Assembly (NCBI GenBank): GCA_035316885.1
Contig: DATHII010000021.1
Coordinates: 1 to 7,819, forward strand
Reading direction: 5' to 3'
DNA from: DASRTE01 sp035316885
GTDB taxonomy: Bacteria; Actinomycetota; Actinomycetes; Jiangellales; Jiangellaceae
Length of the DNA: 7,819 nucleotides
The stretch's first letter is position 1; each line of letters begins with the position of its first letter. A program made the position numbers and the translations under genes. Positions 6,349-7,819 of this stretch are shown in pieces. The notes beneath the pieces were generated by a model. That model saw only the letters and a list, made by a program, of their open reading frames with translations, made no database searches and was not told the origin of the DNA.

Positions 6349-6610
6349 TTCCGGTGGCGCCCACATCGACTCGACATGCGACCGTGATCCGGTGTCTCAG
6401 CACCCGGCCGTGACGGGCCACACGAGGCAGCGGGCAGGCCGACATCAAGATGACCCAGGATCAGCCTTGGGCGGATGTACGCCGCGTCGAACGGGTCTCG
6501 GCGCGCTTGGGTCGCCCGAGTCCTATCCCAGGCCGACCTCTCCCGAACGGGAAGCCTGACGTGACGTGCAGTCATGGTGCAATTGATCAGCCTGTGGATA
6601 CCCGAAGGTG
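6349..6610. other. Non-coding stretch between the hydrolase gene and the damage promoter
   Basis: No convincing gene is seen. A weak hairpin, CCGGTG (6389-6394) with CACCCGG (6401-6407) and one bulged C, lies 41 bases after the hydrolase stop. It has no T-run, so it is at best a poor terminator. TCCCGAACGGGA at 6541-6552 is a perfect short inverted repeat of unknown meaning. A minus-strand ORF of 76 codons (6345-6575) looks like chance. Confidence 0.4.
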
Positions 6611-6633
6611 TTGTCGGTGGCGTCCACTAGAGT
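6611..6633 (+). promoter_or_regulatory. PafBC-type (RecA-independent) DNA-damage promoter
   Basis: TTGTCGGTG at 6611-6619, then exactly eight bases, then TAGAGT at 6628-6633 fits every defined position of the mycobacterial RecA-independent damage promoter pattern TTGTCRGTG-N8-TAnnnT, which is recognised by PafBC with RNA polymerase. The -10 ends 7 bases before ATG 6641, so transcription would start at or next to the A of the start codon, giving a leaderless mRNA. No Shine-Dalgarno sequence is present, in agreement. Confidence 0.85.
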
Positions 6634-6648
6634 CGAACACATGTTCCA
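6633..6648. promoter_or_regulatory. LexA (SOS) box overlapping the start codon
   Basis: TCGAACACATGTTCCA matches the mycobacterial/actinobacterial SOS box TCGAAC-N4-GTTCGA at 11 of 12 defined positions, with C in place of G at 6647. It shares its first base with the -10 element and contains the ATG at 6641-6643. A LexA dimer here would cover the predicted transcription start. Known 13E12-family genes of Mycobacterium tuberculosis are among those with LexA sites. Confidence 0.85.
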
Positions 6649-7819
6649 AGACGCAGTGGAGATCCGGGACCGGTTGACCACTCTTGTCGATCGGATGGAT
6701 CCAGACGCTGTGTCCGGGTCGGCGGCCCGCGAGTTGTGGGGCGCGTTGGATGCGTCGGAGCGGCTGTGCGCGGCCGGGAAGACGCTGCTGGCCCGGCGGA
6801 TCGCCGCCACCCACCGGCCGGAGAAGGCTGGGGCCAAGACCGCGGCGGAGGAGTTGGCCCGGAGGTCCGGCACGTCCACCGGCGCGGCCAAGGATTCGCT
6901 GGACATGTCGTCGCGGCTGCCCGGCCAGCCCGGTGTCGATGGTGCGCTGCGACGCGGTGAGTTGTCCATGGCGCAGGCCGCGGTCGTCTCGGCTGCGGTG
7001 GCGGCGAACCCGGCTGAGGAACATCGGCTGCTGGAGTTGGCCCGGCGGGTCTCGGTTCCGGAGCTGCGCGACGAATGTGCGCGGGTGCGCGCCGCAGCCG
7101 ACCCGGACCCGGCGGCAACGAACCGGCGGCTGCACGTTCAACGGCGGTTGCGCCGGTGGACCGATGGCGAGGGATTCTGGAACCTGCACGCCAAGGGAAC
7201 CCCGCAGACCGGTGCCGCGTTCAGCGCCGTCCTGGATGCGCTCACCGACCAGGTGTTCAGATCCGCCCGCGGGGCCGGCCGCATGGAGCCGGTGGAGGCG
7301 TACGCATTCGACGCGCTGATGGTGCTCGCCGACCAGGCTGTCGACCGGCCGGCCGCCAGCGCCCCCAGCGCACCGGCGACGGGCACCGAAGTCGGCCAGG
7401 GTTCCGCCGGGACAGGTCCTCGAGGTGAGGCCGGAACGAACTACGGCAACTCCGAATCAAGCGTGGCAGCCAACGACCAGAGTGCCTCGGCGGTCTCGCG
7501 TGAAGCGAACGCCAATCGCGGTGAGCTCGATCGGCTGGACGGCCGGCCAGACGCTGACCTGCCGGCGCCACGGCTCCCTGAGCGGCTGAACCCGCGGTAT
7601 CTGGCGCTGCTGCGCGTCGATGTGGCGGCCCTGCGCCGCGGCCGGGTTGCCGGCGGCGAACTCTGCGAGATCCGCGGCGTCGGCCCGGTACCGGTGCCGG
7701 TGGCCGAGGCGCTGCTCGGGCAGGCCGTGCTCCATCTGGTCATCACCCGCGGGACCGACGTGCTCAACGTGACTCACCTGGGCCGCGGACCCACCACCGC
7801 GCAGAAGATCGCCCTGGCA
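6641..7819 (+). CDS. DUF222 / 13E12-repeat family protein, 3' end cut off before the expected HNH domain
   Basis: The frame is open for all 393 codons to the window edge, so it is a partial gene. The DUF222 region spans about 25-345. Characteristic pieces are GALRRGELSMAQAAVVSAAV (101-120) and the segment RRWTDGEGFWNLHAKGTP (171-188), followed by TGAAFSAVLDAL (190-201). A Ser/Ala/Gly/Asn-rich, low-complexity linker at about 235-310 interrupts it. The end, CEIRGVGPVPVPVAEALLG (342-360) then NVTHLGRGPTTAQKIAL (376-392), is the classic lead into a C-terminal HNH nuclease domain, which should lie just past the edge. Members are predicted DNA endonucleases; 13E12 genes in mycobacteria occur in several copies and host prophage insertions, but their cellular job is unclear. 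The start ATG 6641 is chosen from the promoter geometry, which implies leaderless translation. DNA-damage control by both PafBC and LexA is predicted. Confidence 0.88.
   Translation, partial: MFQDAVEIRDRLTTLVDRMDPDAVSGSAARELWGALDASERLCAAGKTLLARRIAATHRPEKAGAKTAAEELARRSGTSTGAAKDSLDMSSRLPGQPGVDGALRRGELSMAQAAVVSAAVAANPAEEHRLLELARRVSVPELRDECARVRAAADPDPAATNRRLHVQRRLRRWTDGEGFWNLHAKGTPQTGAAFSAVLDALTDQVFRSARGAGRMEPVEAYAFDALMVLADQAVDRPAASAPSAPATGTEVGQGSAGTGPRGEAGTNYGNSESSVAANDQSASAVSREANANRGELDRLDGRPDADLPAPRLPERLNPRYLALLRVDVAALRRGRVAGGELCEIRGVGPVPVPVAEALLGQAVLHLVITRGTDVLNVTHLGRGPTTAQKIALA

Noticed and set aside
6389..6419. Overlapping small hairpins after the hydrolase gene as a terminator
   Set aside because: The stems are short, one has a bulge, and no T-run follows; too weak to call.
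6487..6502. Second SOS-like sequence (TCGAAC followed by GGGT)
   Set aside because: Only one half-site matches; the second arm is CTCGGC instead of GTTCGA.
6593..6601. DnaA-box-like TGTGGATAC (minus-strand match 8 of 9)
   Set aside because: It is a single site with no cluster, AT-rich unwinding element or replication gene nearby.
6684..7319. Plus-strand ORF of 211 codons within the DUF222 gene, and minus-strand ORFs at 6523-7189
   Set aside because: All overlap the DUF222 frame starting at 6641, which has clear family motifs and a matching promoter; these are shadows.

Overview
The window is about 7.8 kb of high-GC DNA from an actinobacterium. The evidence is the strong G/C bias at third codon positions, a DUF222/HNH (13E12-type) protein, a mycobacterial/actinobacterial-type LexA box, and a PafBC-type DNA-damage promoter. 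I cannot name the species. A member of Mycobacteriales or Pseudonocardiales would fit.

Layout: (1) 1-2616, plus strand, a two-gene unit: an MFS transporter fused to a C-terminal cyclic-nucleotide-binding (CNB) domain, followed 40 bases later by a DUF2652 protein with a class III nucleotide-cyclase-like fold signature. (2) 2617-2787, a short convergent gap holding what may be the C-terminal scrap of a TetR-type regulator. (3) 2788-5150, a divergent locus: an HxlR-type repressor on the minus strand, and on the plus strand a trypsin-like/PDZ (HtrA-type) protease overlapping by 8 bases an NmrA-like atypical SDR. A 20-bp near-perfect palindrome lies over both predicted divergent promoters and is the obvious HxlR operator. 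(4) 5151-5478, a gap of 328 bases with no convincing intact gene. (5) 5479-6348, an alpha/beta-hydrolase-fold protein in which the nucleophile Ser and the catalytic His are both replaced. (6) 6349-6640, a non-coding stretch ending in a compact damage-responsive promoter. (7) 6641 to the window edge, a DUF222-type 13E12 protein, cut off before its expected HNH domain.

The strongest observation is upstream of the DUF222 gene. A full match to the RecA-independent damage promoter pattern (TTGTCRGTG-N8-TAnnnT) at 6611-6633 is followed directly by a 15/16 match to the SOS box (TCGAACNNNNGTTCGA) at 6633-6648, which covers the ATG at 6641. The spacing predicts a leaderless mRNA under dual PafBC and LexA control. 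Two other points deserve attention: the pairing of a CNB-domain transporter with a cyclase-like protein whose substrate-specifying residues look charge-swapped, and the hydrolase that has lost two of its three catalytic residues.
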